This document shows, one piece after another, positions 45,048-53,359 of a stretch of DNA of 64,000 nt. The position numbers were made by a program, and so were the translations under genes. Under the pieces are notes generated by a model that was given only the letters and a program-made list of their open reading frames with translations, had not been told where the DNA came from and did no database searches. The stretch is from the NCBI GenBank assembly GCA_030430205.1, contig JAUIGE010000018.1, positions 1 to 64,000 of the forward strand. Reading direction: 5' to 3'. Within the stretch, counting starts at the first letter, position 1; each line of letters opens with the position of its first letter. The stretch is from Bacteroidia bacterium. GTDB taxonomy: Bacteria; Bacteroidota; Bacteroidia; J057.

Positions 45048-46373
45048 TTATTGTTTGCCGTTGAGTTTGTCAAGCTCGATGCTTGCGGCGGGCTTATAAG
45101 GCCCATAACGGGCTTCTTCAAAAGCTTTTTTGGCGATATCCATATCGCCGGCTTTTCGGGCAGCCATGCCTTTCATGAAGTTATACCTTGCCTTGCTGCG
45201 GGTATCTACCCCTGCACTCAACAGCTTGTCAAGTGTATTGATTGCATCAGAAAACCTGCCTGAGCCGTATTCTGCTTTGGCACGCATATACAACAAATTG
45301 GAATTGTTGGGATTCGCATCAAGCGCACGGTCAATGGAAGCAAGCGCTCCATAGCTGTCATTATTGCTCAACTGAAGAGAAGCTACCAAAGAATACATTT
45401 TGGCACGTCTGGCAGGATCTTTTTCCAGCTGTATGGCATCTTCATAGTTCTGAATAGCCCGGGAAATATTTCCTCTTTTCTTTTCTATTTTCCCTCTCAG
45501 GATAAATGCACTGGAAAAATCCCGCTGCAACTCAAGCGCCTTCTCTATGTACTTTTCACTTTCTTCATATTCGCCATTCATATAATAGCTGATGGCAATC
45601 TTGTAAAAGTAGACGTGGCTCGTCTGCTGCATTTGCTGCTGGATCATGTTTTTATAAGGACCAAAATTGGCCTTTGCCCATGCCTTGCGCGCATTTTCAT
45701 TATCTCCCAGGTTGCTGTAAGCAAGTCCCAGCCCATAATAATACTTGGCTTTGACAGCAGGAGAAGCAGACTTCAATTCATCTGAATTCAACGCAAGCTC
45801 ATAGTCATCCTTGGCTCTGCGCCAGTCTTCATCCTGCGCTGCAAGCTCGGCTGTATAGTACAGAATCTTGGGATTTGTCGGATCTAGCTCGCGCGCTTCA
45901 TCTATATGCCTGCGGGCGTCGTAGGTACGATCTTCTTTTAGCAAAAGATTGATTACCAGTAATTTATACTGGAGCTTCCGTGAGTCGCTTCTTTCGTATT
46001 TAGCGGCTTGCTCGTAGTAGTAGATGGCATCATCTACCTTACCCTCATCCCGAAAGATTTTGGCAAGTAGAGAATAGGCGGGAGAATAATTTTCGCGATA
46101 CTCTACTGTACGGCGAAAAGATTCTTTGGCAGCCTCCATATTTTGGAGCTTATATTCGCATTTGCCTTTAGCAAAAAAATACTTGTAGTTTTGCGGCTCG
46201 GCTGAAATCGCCTCCATATATTTATCGATGGCATCCTGACAGCGGTTTTGTTTCCGCATGTTTTCACCCTGAATAAATGCAGCGCGACCAGGCGTATTTT
46301 GAGCCACGCTCTGCATCGGAGTGAGGATAAGTATCGTTAAGAAAAGGAGAAGTAGATAGAGTTTATTTTCCAT
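45048..46373 (-). CDS. Secreted tetratricopeptide repeat protein
   Basis: The ATG at 46373 starts a signal peptide (MENKLYLLLLFLTILILTPMQSVAQ); the open frame extends upstream to 46451 but that part is not signal-like. About ten TPR units follow over 415 residues (for example SPAYSLLAKIFRDEGKVDDA and SAFILRGKIEKKRGNISRAI). It is probably a periplasmic scaffold that binds other proteins; the partner is unknown. There is no OmpA or propeller domain, unlike the gene at 346-2301. Confidence 0.82.
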   Translation of the reverse strand: MENKLYLLLLFLTILILTPMQSVAQNTPGRAAFIQGENMRKQNRCQDAIDKYMEAISAEPQNYKYFFAKGKCEYKLQNMEAAKESFRRTVEYRENYSPAYSLLAKIFRDEGKVDDAIYYYEQAAKYERSDSRKLQYKLLVINLLLKEDRTYDARRHIDEARELDPTNPKILYYTAELAAQDEDWRRAKDDYELALNSDELKSASPAVKAKYYYGLGLAYSNLGDNENARKAWAKANFGPYKNMIQQQMQQTSHVYFYKIAISYYMNGEYEESEKYIEKALELQRDFSSAFILRGKIEKKRGNISRAIQNYEDAIQLEKDPARRAKMYSLVASLQLSNNDSYGALASIDRALDANPNNSNLLYMRAKAEYGSGRFSDAINTLDKLLSAGVDTRSKARYNFMKGMAARKAGDMDIAKKAFEEARYGPYKPAASIELDKLNGKQ

Positions 46374-46703
46374 GTGAGTTCCCTTGGTGATTGGCAAAAT
46401 CGGTAGCAATAAGCGGTTTGTTGCAGTTGGAAGGATTTGCTGGTTCTTCATATCCGAAGTTAACTAAAATTTCCCGATATTTTAAAAAGCACATGCCTTG
46501 AACTAGAACGCTAGCCTGTGGCATTAAGTATCGCCAGCTATAGTTTTAAAGGAAAAGAACCTAAATCAAAGCCTTTGACATTTTGGGTTGGAAATAAATT
46601 AAATAAATTTGAAATCGCTTATCCGATTTCCAATAATAAGGATAGTTTAAAAAAATAAATGAATTTTTAGCCGATTTTTTCGATTTAGACCAAAATTAAC
46701 ACA
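46374..46703. promoter_or_regulatory. 330-bp divergent intergenic region with candidate tyrS promoter
   Basis: This AT-rich gap separates the leftward TPR gene from tyrS. TTTG (46582-46585) and TAAATTTG (46604-46611), 18 bases apart, fit the Bacteroidota -33/-7 promoter and would give a leader of about 85 bases for tyrS. I see no clear T-box or other riboswitch structure and no tRNA. Confidence 0.5.
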
Positions 46704-48005
46704 ATGAATTTTTTAGAAGAACTGCGTTGGAGGGGGATGATACACAATGAGGAAGCCCTTATGCCTGGAACAGAAGAGGTTTTTGCTCAAGGGCAAGTGA
46801 AAGGATATATCGGCTTTGACCCTACGGGTAGCTCTCTGCATATCGGTAACCTGGCCACCATCATGCTGCTGGTGCATTTGCAGCGGGCAGGTCACAAGCC
46901 TATCGCCCTGGTGGGCGGTGCCACTGGCATGGTCGGCGACCCTTCCGGCAAGGATGCCGAGCGCCAATTGCTTTCCATCGAAAAAATCCGCCACAATGCC
47001 GGGTGCATCCGCAAGCAACTGGAGCATTTCCTCGATTTTGAGGCGGCAGACAATGCCGCCGAGATGGTCAACAATTACGATTGGTTCAAGGACATCAGCT
47101 TCCTGGACTTCCTGCGCGATGTCGGCAAATACATCCCCATCAATTATATGATGGCCAAAGAATCCGTCAAAAAACGCCTGGAAACAGGCATTTCCTATAC
47201 CGAATTCGCTTACCAGCTGCTACAAGGCTACGATTTTCTGCATCTGCATGAGCATCATGGCGTACAGCTGCAGATGGGCGGTGCCGACCAGTGGGGAAAT
47301 ATCACTACCGGCACCGAGCTGATTCGCCGCAAACTCGGCCATGAATCCAAAGCATTTGCTGTCACCTGCCCGCTGATCACGCGGGAAGATGGGACCAAGT
47401 TTGGCAAGACCGCCGATGGGCAGAGCGTCTGGCTCGATGGTGAAATGACAACGCCCTACAACTTCTACCAATACTGGATCAATGCTTCAGATCAGGATGC
47501 TGAAAAATACATCTACGTTTTCACCCTCAAAGACCAGGAAGAAATAGAAAGCCTGGTGAAAGCGCATAAAGAGGCGCCTCACCTAAGAGCGCTGCAAAAA
47601 GCGCTGGCCGAAGATGTGACCCGCAGGGTGCATGGGCAGGAAGCGCTGGACGAGGTGATTTCTTTGACCAATTTTTTCTTTGCCCGAAAAATAGACAAGC
47701 AGATTTTGAGTGGCCTGAGCCTGAAGTCATGGAAGCAGGTGGGCGAAAACTCCGGAGATACCCTGATTTTCAGCAAAGAAAAGTTGGCTGAGGAAGTGAA
47801 CATCATGGATTTTCTGATAGATCTCGGGATTGTCTCTTCTAAAGGAGAAGCGCGCCGTGCGATTACCCAGGACAAATCCGTCGCTATCAATGGCGAGAGG
47901 TGCCAAGACATCGAAATGATGCTCAAGGCTGCGGATACTTTCCACGGCAGCTATATGCTTGTGCAGAAAGGGAAAAAGAATAAGTATATTGTTTCAGTGG
48001 AATAA
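46704..48005 (+). CDS. tyrS: Tyrosine--tRNA ligase
   Basis: The 433-residue enzyme has the class I HIGH-type motif HIGN (46-49), tyrosine-binding residues in the YTEFAYQLLQGYDFLHL region, GGADQWGN (192-199), and KFGKT (232-236), the bacterial TyrRS form of KMSKS. It ends in an S4 RNA-binding domain (about 350-430). It charges tRNA-Tyr in the cytoplasm. Its DNA is almost free of the mini-hairpins seen elsewhere. Confidence 0.97.
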   Translation: MNFLEELRWRGMIHNEEALMPGTEEVFAQGQVKGYIGFDPTGSSLHIGNLATIMLLVHLQRAGHKPIALVGGATGMVGDPSGKDAERQLLSIEKIRHNAGCIRKQLEHFLDFEAADNAAEMVNNYDWFKDISFLDFLRDVGKYIPINYMMAKESVKKRLETGISYTEFAYQLLQGYDFLHLHEHHGVQLQMGGADQWGNITTGTELIRRKLGHESKAFAVTCPLITREDGTKFGKTADGQSVWLDGEMTTPYNFYQYWINASDQDAEKYIYVFTLKDQEEIESLVKAHKEAPHLRALQKALAEDVTRRVHGQEALDEVISLTNFFFARKIDKQILSGLSLKSWKQVGENSGDTLIFSKEKLAEEVNIMDFLIDLGIVSSKGEARRAITQDKSVAINGERCQDIEMMLKAADTFHGSYMLVQKGKKNKYIVSVE

Positions 48006-48018
48006 ATTCACGATCCCC

Positions 48019-48056
48019 TGATCCGCAGCAAATCAGCACATGAGCAAATCAGTACA
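48019..48056. repeat. AGCAAATCAG repeat spanning a start codon
   Basis: AGCAAATCAGCACATG is followed directly by AGCAAATCAGTACATA (16-bp period) in the gap after tyrS. The second copy includes the first codons of the next gene (ATG 48040). It resembles the CTGCTAATC repeats at 306-345 and 58638-58678 read in reverse, though less closely. Confidence 0.5.
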
Positions 48057-49188
48057 TATTTCTCTGTTAGTTGCTCTTTTGCTCATGTGCACATGCGCAT
48101 ATTCCCAATCGGTCTATTTCTCCCGATACATCGGGCTAAACTACCTCAATGACCCTGTCTTTCAGGTAGATATCTTTAACCCTTCGGATCAGCCGAAGGT
48201 GCTGGATGGCTATATGCTTGTGAGCAGGCAGTTTGTGGCAAAACTGCCGCCCGGCACCCGAATCAATGCCTATGAAAAGCTCAGCCTGGGCAAGCATAAC
48301 AGCCAGGCGCTGGAGCTGCCATTCAGCCAGATACAGGATTTTATCATTCGCATACCCAAAATCCAGGCTCCGGGGGATTACCTGGTCCTGTTTGATCCCA
48401 GGGGAAAAATCGTAGATGCATTTTACTTTGGGCCGCGGCCTGCTGTGAATTTTCTGCCCGATCAGGGAGAGTTGATTACTTTCCGTAATGAGCAGATCCC
48501 CTTTGAGCTGCCGGATGAGGCCGATCCGGCCTGGAGATATCTGCAAATCGCGCCGGACCCGGCGCTGGCTTTCGTCCGTATCAACGGACGCTGGGAGGTC
48601 AGCTCCCGCAAGCGCAATACCTTGCCAGCCACCGCCTATGGCCCTTTAGAGGCCAAATATGTCCAGGGAATTGTCACCATCAACGGCCAAAGCCTCTTTG
48701 AGAGAGACTGCCTCCCGCACCAATTGGAGCGCTCGGAAGATGGCAGAAATTTTGAGCGGATTTACCGCTTTCCCACGGCTGGCAACTCCACTGAAAAAAC
48801 GGGTTACCGTTTTTATGATGACGATGTCGCACCCAATAAGCGGTATTTTTACCGCCTTAAAAATGAAGACAAATTTGGCTTTTCCCTTTACTCCAACCTG
48901 GTGGAAGTGCAGACCGATGACCTCCCCAATGATTTTTCATTGGAGGTTTTTCAGTCCAGTCCGGGCGGCAGCCTGAATGTGCGCTTCTCCACGCGGCAGC
49001 AACGCCGTGTGAGGATCAAAATCATGGATGAGCAGTTCCGTGAACTGGATTTGCTATTTTATGATGAATTGAAGGAAAATAGCCAGCATTTGATCAAATA
49101 TGACTCGGATTTGCCGCCAGGCAAGTACCTTATTCTGGCTGACCTGGGGGAGAGACGGATTTTTGAAACCGTCATTATCTCCAGGTAA
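48040..49188 (+). CDS. Secreted beta-rich protein with lamin-tail-like and sorting-like domains
   Basis: This 382-residue protein has a signal peptide (to about residue 22). An N-terminal domain (about 23-130) follows a lamin-tail-like pattern: IFNPSDQPKVLDGYMLV, then LVLFDPRGKIVDAFYFG. A middle region (about 215-295) resembles a fibronectin-type fold, and a C-terminal module (about 310-382, ending GKYLILADLGERRIFETVII) resembles a T9SS sorting domain. It is probably exported to the cell surface; its role is unknown. Hairpins cluster at 48181-48199 and 48510-48590. Confidence 0.7.
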   Translation: MSKSVHISLLVALLLMCTCAYSQSVYFSRYIGLNYLNDPVFQVDIFNPSDQPKVLDGYMLVSRQFVAKLPPGTRINAYEKLSLGKHNSQALELPFSQIQDFIIRIPKIQAPGDYLVLFDPRGKIVDAFYFGPRPAVNFLPDQGELITFRNEQIPFELPDEADPAWRYLQIAPDPALAFVRINGRWEVSSRKRNTLPATAYGPLEAKYVQGIVTINGQSLFERDCLPHQLERSEDGRNFERIYRFPTAGNSTEKTGYRFYDDDVAPNKRYFYRLKNEDKFGFSLYSNLVEVQTDDLPNDFSLEVFQSSPGGSLNVRFSTRQQRRVRIKIMDEQFRELDLLFYDELKENSQHLIKYDSDLPPGKYLILADLGERRIFETVIISR

Positions 49189-49194
49189 AAAGGG

Positions 49195-49485
49195 CTATTT
49201 TTTCACCACTTTCGGCACCCGAAAATACTGCCCGTCCTGATCGGGTGCATTTTTCAGCACCTGCTCACGCTCAAGTTTCAGAATTGCTTCGTCTTTACGC
49301 AAGCGGTTTTTTTCCTGGGTAATATGGATAAGCGGCTCCACGCCCCTGGTATCAACTTCCTGAAGCTTGTCCACGAAATTGAGCATTTTTTGAAAATCCT
49401 TTTTTAGTGCTTCTCGCTCGTTCTCAGGAATTTCCAGTTTAGCCAGATGGGCCATTTTATGCAGTAGTTCGTCTGTGATTTTCAT
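49195..49485 (-). CDS. gatC: Asp-tRNA(Asn)/Glu-tRNA(Gln) amidotransferase subunit C
   Basis: The 96-residue protein is a complete GatC: it opens MKITDELLHKMAHLAKLEIP, has the FQKMLNFVDKLQEVDTRGVE helix-and-linker core, and ends in the FRVPKVVK tail that contacts GatA. It stabilises the GatA-GatB complex, which makes Gln-tRNA and Asn-tRNA from the misacylated forms. gatA and gatB are not nearby. Confidence 0.95.
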   Translation of the reverse strand: MKITDELLHKMAHLAKLEIPENEREALKKDFQKMLNFVDKLQEVDTRGVEPLIHITQEKNRLRKDEAILKLEREQVLKNAPDQDGQYFRVPKVVKK

Positions 49486-49498
49486 GTTGCGAAGTTAA

Positions 49499-49723
49499 GT
49501 GAAAGATCAGGAAAAAGTAGCTCTGTTTGATGTGGAAGAGGGGATGCATTACATTGAAGAGAGGGATGGACACCTTTATGCCTTCGAGTTCAAATGGAAT
49601 CCCAAAGCAAGGACGAGTATCTCCAAATCATTTAGTCAGGCTTATAAGAACCACAGTTTTGAACTCATTCACAGAGAAAACTTCGAAACTTTTTTGATGC
49701 CTGAATTGAAAAAAACAATATGA
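49499..49723 (+). pseudogene. C-terminal remnant of a DUF4143-type AAA ATPase
   Basis: The 74-codon frame (VEEGMHYIEERDGHLYAFEF, FKWNPKARTSISKSFSQAY, then FELIHRENFETFL) matches the final segment of AAA ATPases with a DUF4143 nuclease-like tail, normally about 400 residues long. A stop codon (49496-49498) directly precedes the frame and gatC occupies the upstream DNA, so the ATPase body is gone. The fragment opens with GTG and may not be translated. Confidence 0.65.
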
Positions 49724-49849
49724 TCAGCAAAAAAAACAAAAGCAGCATGCAATATTCCACAACCTTCGACAGTCTATTAGGATAGACAAAAAATCGGCAA
49801 CAGTTTTTGTCATTTTCCATAAATTCGCATTTCAAATCACAAATTGACT

Positions 49850-50290
49850 ATGAAACTTTTCAAAATCACAGGAATTTTTGCCCTGATTATGATGCTGGGA
49901 TTGGCTACTTCCGGCCTCAAAGCTCAGGATACGGGTATTCAGTTTTTTCAGGGTACCCTGGCGCAGGCACAGGCTAAGGCCAAGGCAGAAAAAAAGCTCA
50001 TCTTCATGGATGCCTATACCGTATGGTGCGGCCCCTGTAAGTGGATGGCTGCCAATACCTTCACGGATTCCGAAGTGGCTGCTTATTACAACAAAAATTT
50101 CATCAACCTGAAAATGGATATGGAAAAAGGCGAAGGCCCTGGTTTGGCGCGTAAATATGGCGTAAGAGCTTATCCAACCCTTTATTTCCTCAATCCAGAC
50201 GGTACTGTAGCCCATCAGGTGATGGGAGGAAGAGGGCCTGATGATTTCATCAAACTCGGAAAAAGCGTCATCAAAGATCACGCACTCTGA
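49850..50290 (+). CDS. Secreted thioredoxin-like protein
   Basis: This 146-residue protein has a signal peptide (MKLFKITGIFALIMMLGLAT... to about 25) and one thioredoxin fold with the redox pair Cys60-Gly-Pro-Cys63 and a cis-proline region (VRAYPTLYF). It should act in the periplasm as a disulfide reductase or isomerase, similar to the DUF255/thioredoxin_7 group. The ATG at 49850 was chosen over a TTG two codons upstream. A strong terminator follows. Confidence 0.9.
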   Translation: MKLFKITGIFALIMMLGLATSGLKAQDTGIQFFQGTLAQAQAKAKAEKKLIFMDAYTVWCGPCKWMAANTFTDSEVAAYYNKNFINLKMDMEKGEGPGLARKYGVRAYPTLYFLNPDGTVAHQVMGGRGPDDFIKLGKSVIKDHAL

Positions 50291-50326
50291 GATCTGGAGA
50301 TCCCCCAAAAATGATGTCTTCAATAT

Positions 50327-50354
50327 AAAAGCCAGTCCAAGCGGACTGGCTTTT
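50327..50354. terminator. Bidirectional terminator between thioredoxin and sigma factor genes
   Basis: AAAAGCCAGTCC (50327-50338) pairs with GGACTGGCTTTT (50343-50354) around the loop AAGC, a 12-bp perfect stem with an A run on one side and a T run on the other. Confidence 0.92.
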
Positions 50355-50377
50355 GCATAAACCTATCTGAAAAAGGT

Positions 50378-50938
50378 TTACAGTATATAGGAAGGGAAGG
50401 ACAAATATTTTTTCTCGTATATATCGAGCACTTTTTCTTTTGCCCGCTTGAGTTTCATTTTTATCGCGCCTTCTGTGCTATCCAGTTTTTCGGCGATTTC
50501 ATCTATTTGCCAGTCAAAGGCATATTTCATCATCAGCAACTCCCGGATTTCTGGCGAAACTTCATCCAGGATAATCTTCAACCTCTCTGCTTTTATCTGA
50601 AAAAGCTCCGAATCAGGGATTTCATCTCTTTCAGGTGGCGGCTCTTCATTGCTTTGCAGGCGGTAGCCTGCTGACTTCAAGAAATCCAGACAGTGATTTC
50701 TCGTGATTTGAAACAACCAGGTCGAAAAACTGGATTTATGCTGAAAGCGGGAAATCTTGTCATGTATTTTCAAAAAAATATCCTGAGAAAGATCACGAGC
50801 CAATTCTTCGTTTTTGGTATAGCTCAAACAATGGTGATACACCTTTTGGTGGTACCGCTTATAGAGTAAGCCGAAAAGTACTTCATTTCCAGACTTTAGG
50901 TAGGCAAGTACCAGCGCCTCATCGCTTTGCTGTGCCAT
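50378..50938 (-). CDS. ECF-type RNA polymerase sigma factor
   Basis: The 186-residue protein has sigma region 2 (RYHQKVYHHCLSYTKNEELA, DLSQDIFLKIHDKISRF, STWLFQITRNHCLDFL) and region 4 (LLMMKYAFDWQIDEIAEKL, then STEGAIKMKLKRAKEK). Region 3 is absent, as expected for group 4 sigma factors. No anti-sigma gene adjoins it, so control may be by expression. Several lysines and Glu-Pro residues link the two regions. It could steer an envelope-stress or surface programme. Confidence 0.9.
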   Translation of the reverse strand: MAQQSDEALVLAYLKSGNEVLFGLLYKRYHQKVYHHCLSYTKNEELARDLSQDIFLKIHDKISRFQHKSSFSTWLFQITRNHCLDFLKSAGYRLQSNEEPPPERDEIPDSELFQIKAERLKIILDEVSPEIRELLMMKYAFDWQIDEIAEKLDSTEGAIKMKLKRAKEKVLDIYEKKYLSFPSYIL

Positions 50939-50981
50939 ATTACAGTCTGCTATGATTAAAATCGTGAATAATAGACAACTC

Positions 50982-51812
50982 TCACTTAGCCAGTACGGTG
51001 AGCTCGCTATTGATAAATTTTTTGGCAGGTATATGCCTGCGGCCTTCTCCTGTTTCCAGGACGATATAGATACTCGTTATCTCCCTGATGGTGCCTTCCT
51101 GCTTGCCAATCCTGATTTTTTGCCCCACCTTAAACTGATGTTTGCTGTAGTAGGACGAAATAAGATGAGGCAATACTGCCCGGGCTGACAGCCCATAGCC
51201 AATGGCAAAAGCCACCACTACCCCGCCTATCAGTATCAGCACATTGGAGGTCAGAAGCTCCACATTGAGCTGAAGCTGATCCAAAGCAGTCAGAATCACA
51301 ATGAGTGCAAGAAAATAAAAAATGATGCTTCCCGCCATCCTGCCGGCCCTTACGCCATAAGACTCAAAAGTGACTTTGACCACTTCCCTGATAGAATTTG
51401 CCAGGTACAAGCCCAGTGTCAAAATCAAAATCGCCATCAGGATATTGGGAACATAGGCGATTAAGGCACCTATTTTTTGGGAAATAACTGTTAATTCCGT
51501 GGCTTCTGCAAAACCCGCAAATACCAGCAACATAATCACCCAGAAGATCATCTTCGAAAATAACTCGCTTGGCTTCTTCTGAATCTGTGCTTTTTCCAAA
51601 AAAAGATTTACCTGAAGTCTTTTCATCAACGAATCAAACTTGAGCAGCCGCAGCGATTTACCTATCAGAAAGGCAATCAGGCGGGCGAAAACCCAGCCGA
51701 TGAGCAGCAGTATGATGCCCGAAATAAATTTCGGTACGGCTTCTATCAAGCCTTCAATCAACTTGCTGTAAGAAGCAAGCATGATTTCTGTCCAGTGTTT
51801 GAGTTCATTCAT
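50982..51812 (-). CDS. Small-conductance mechanosensitive channel, MscS family
   Basis: This 276-residue protein has three or four N-terminal membrane helices. The MscS pore helix region is GGVVVAFAIGYGLSARAVLP, and the beta domain that follows reads YYSKHQFKVGQKIRIGKQEG...REITSIYIVLETGEGRRHIPAKKF. It is a short member and should release small solutes on osmotic downshock. A 64-codon gene lies 18 bp upstream on the same strand. Confidence 0.88.
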   Translation of the reverse strand: MNELKHWTEIMLASYSKLIEGLIEAVPKFISGIILLLIGWVFARLIAFLIGKSLRLLKFDSLMKRLQVNLFLEKAQIQKKPSELFSKMIFWVIMLLVFAGFAEATELTVISQKIGALIAYVPNILMAILILTLGLYLANSIREVVKVTFESYGVRAGRMAGSIIFYFLALIVILTALDQLQLNVELLTSNVLILIGGVVVAFAIGYGLSARAVLPHLISSYYSKHQFKVGQKIRIGKQEGTIREITSIYIVLETGEGRRHIPAKKFINSELTVLAK

Positions 51813-51830
51813 GATCTGTGAGTTGGAGAG

Positions 51831-52025
51831 TTAGTTGCTGACGGGGTCCTGCGGATTGTCGCTGGCCGGGCCGGAAGCCATAGCCACCCAGCCAAAGAGC
51901 GAAGAGAATAATTCTAAAATACTGAGCAGGAAACCTTTGAATTGGATGTTTTCCAATACCTCTTTTTCCCCTTGGGGGTCAGGAGGTGCCTGCAGGTTAA
52001 ATATTTCTTTGAAGGGGTTTTCCAT
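51831..52025 (-). CDS. Small protein of unknown function upstream of the MscS gene
   Basis: A 64-residue frame (MENPFKEIFNLQAPPDPQGE, with a hydrophobic FLLSILELFSSLFGWVAMAS segment) lies 18 bp before the MscS-type gene. One membrane-inserting helix (about 31-52) is likely. The spacing and hydrophobic helix make it a plausible small channel-associated protein, but conservation could not be checked. Confidence 0.45.
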   Translation of the reverse strand: MENPFKEIFNLQAPPDPQGEKEVLENIQFKGFLLSILELFSSLFGWVAMASGPASDNPQDPVSN

Positions 52026-52109
52026 CGGAAATTGCGATTTAAGCTGAGACGAGCTTCCCTTTTCAAAGTAACAGGGTCTTCGGAAAAAGGGGGCGATTTG
52101 CCTCAGCTT

Positions 52110-53261
52110 TTAAAGTAAACCCCACAGCCCCAACCCCAGAAAACTGCCCAGCACAAAGCCGATCACACCCGTAGTCATGCCGGAAGCAATGATCTCCTTA
52201 TTCTTCATGACCCGCGCTATGGGCGGGACAAATACCGGACTGAATACAGCCGCCACCGAGGTGATGATGACCGTATCGGCATCTATTTTGAAAAAACGCG
52301 CCAGCACAAAGTGCAGCACGATAGCGCCATAAATGGCGATAGCCATAAAAGCCAGTAAATCTGCGATTTTATCCAAATCTGCCAGCTCGCGCACATCTAT
52401 CATGAGGCCGATGGCCACACAAAACACCAGCAAGAAGTATTCGCCCAGCTGAAAAGTGCCCGGCAAATTCCTGATTTTCACCTTATTGGAAAGGCCAAGG
52501 GCTACCAGCGTCACCGCCAGCAGGGCTATCGTATAGGTCATCATTTGCTGATCTTTGGGATCTCCAAAGGAGATAAACATGCCTGCCAATTCGCCCAGCC
52601 CCAGGCTGCCGCCTCCTACCACTGCCCCCAAAAGCAAAGCTTTTGCCCACCCCAACAAGCCCTTTGGCAAGGGAAGTTCCTGCTGCTCAGTGCCTCCGTC
52701 CTCCCCTTTCAGTTTCTGAAAGGCTGGCAAAAACAGCAAAGCGATGCGCTGCATCACCGTAAACAGCAAAAGCAGGTAGACCGAAGAGACAAGCAGATCC
52801 GCCAGATTGGCTTTGCCGATCAGCTCGGGAGAAGTGCCAAGGATCTTGGCGATGATATTCAGGTTGACGGTGCCACCGGTATACACTCCGACGGTCATCC
52901 CGGCAAGTTCCTTGCCTTCTTCCATCTGAAAGCCTATCAGCTGATAGGCCGCATAAGTGGCAAGCAAAGCTGCCACAAGGCACAATCCAAAAGAAAGCAG
53001 GGTTTTCCCTGCAAGGCGTTTCCAGGCTTGAAGGTTGGTGGAAAAAAGCACCAAAGGAATCGCCAGAATGGCGCTGATTCCGGACATAAGGTTTGCCAGA
53101 CCCGCGTCTGGTGTCCAGATCGGCAGCGTAGCTGCCAGCATACCCGTCAGGTAGCACAATATAACCGGGCCCACCCATTCTACCAGTTTTACGCGCTTCT
53201 CTGCGTACATCAGCAGGGCAGGGATGCCCAGCATCAGGAGGAATTGTATGATTGTGACCAT
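52110..53261 (-). CDS. DUF819 family membrane protein
   Basis: The protein (383 residues from ATG 53261) has about ten hydrophobic helices. Typical DUF819 stretches are GVYTGGTVNLNIIAKILG, a glycine-rich middle region, and AVFSPVFVPPIARVMKNKEI. The family is widespread in Bacteroidota and resembles sodium-dependent or amino-acid carriers; no substrate is established. The longest frame reaches 53354, but its first 31 codons are encoded by a heptamer repeat array and intergenic DNA. Confidence 0.85.
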   Translation of the reverse strand: MVTIIQFLLMLGIPALLMYAEKRVKLVEWVGPVILCYLTGMLAATLPIWTPDAGLANLMSGISAILAIPLVLFSTNLQAWKRLAGKTLLSFGLCLVAALLATYAAYQLIGFQMEEGKELAGMTVGVYTGGTVNLNIIAKILGTSPELIGKANLADLLVSSVYLLLLFTVMQRIALLFLPAFQKLKGEDGGTEQQELPLPKGLLGWAKALLLGAVVGGGSLGLGELAGMFISFGDPKDQQMMTYTIALLAVTLVALGLSNKVKIRNLPGTFQLGEYFLLVFCVAIGLMIDVRELADLDKIADLLAFMAIAIYGAIVLHFVLARFFKIDADTVIITSVAAVFSPVFVPPIARVMKNKEIIASGMTTGVIGFVLGSFLGLGLWGLL

Positions 53262-53317
53262 CTGCTTTTTCCGGTAAGATAGAGATAGTTCCGAAAAAGC
53301 AAAATGGCAAAAGTCAT

Positions 53318-53359
53318 ACTGCCAACTGCCCACTGCCCACTGCCAACTGCCCACTGCCT
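53318..53359. repeat. Heptanucleotide tandem repeat, 6 units (GGGCAGT family), overlapping a stop codon
   Basis: Units ACTGCCA, ACTGCCC and ACTGCCT run in register. The array overlaps the first bases of the stop codon of the TIGR01777 gene (53358-53360, minus strand). It is the same family as the array at 5482-5530, in the opposite orientation. Confidence 0.9.

Noticed and set aside
46374-46703. T-box or other riboswitch upstream of tyrS
   Set aside because: The region is AT-rich without a recognisable T-box sequence, specifier loop or terminator/antiterminator pair.
53262-53354. N-terminal extension of the DUF819 protein with GSWQ repeats
   Set aside because: It is a translation of the heptamer array and intergenic DNA; the membrane protein begins naturally at ATG 53261.
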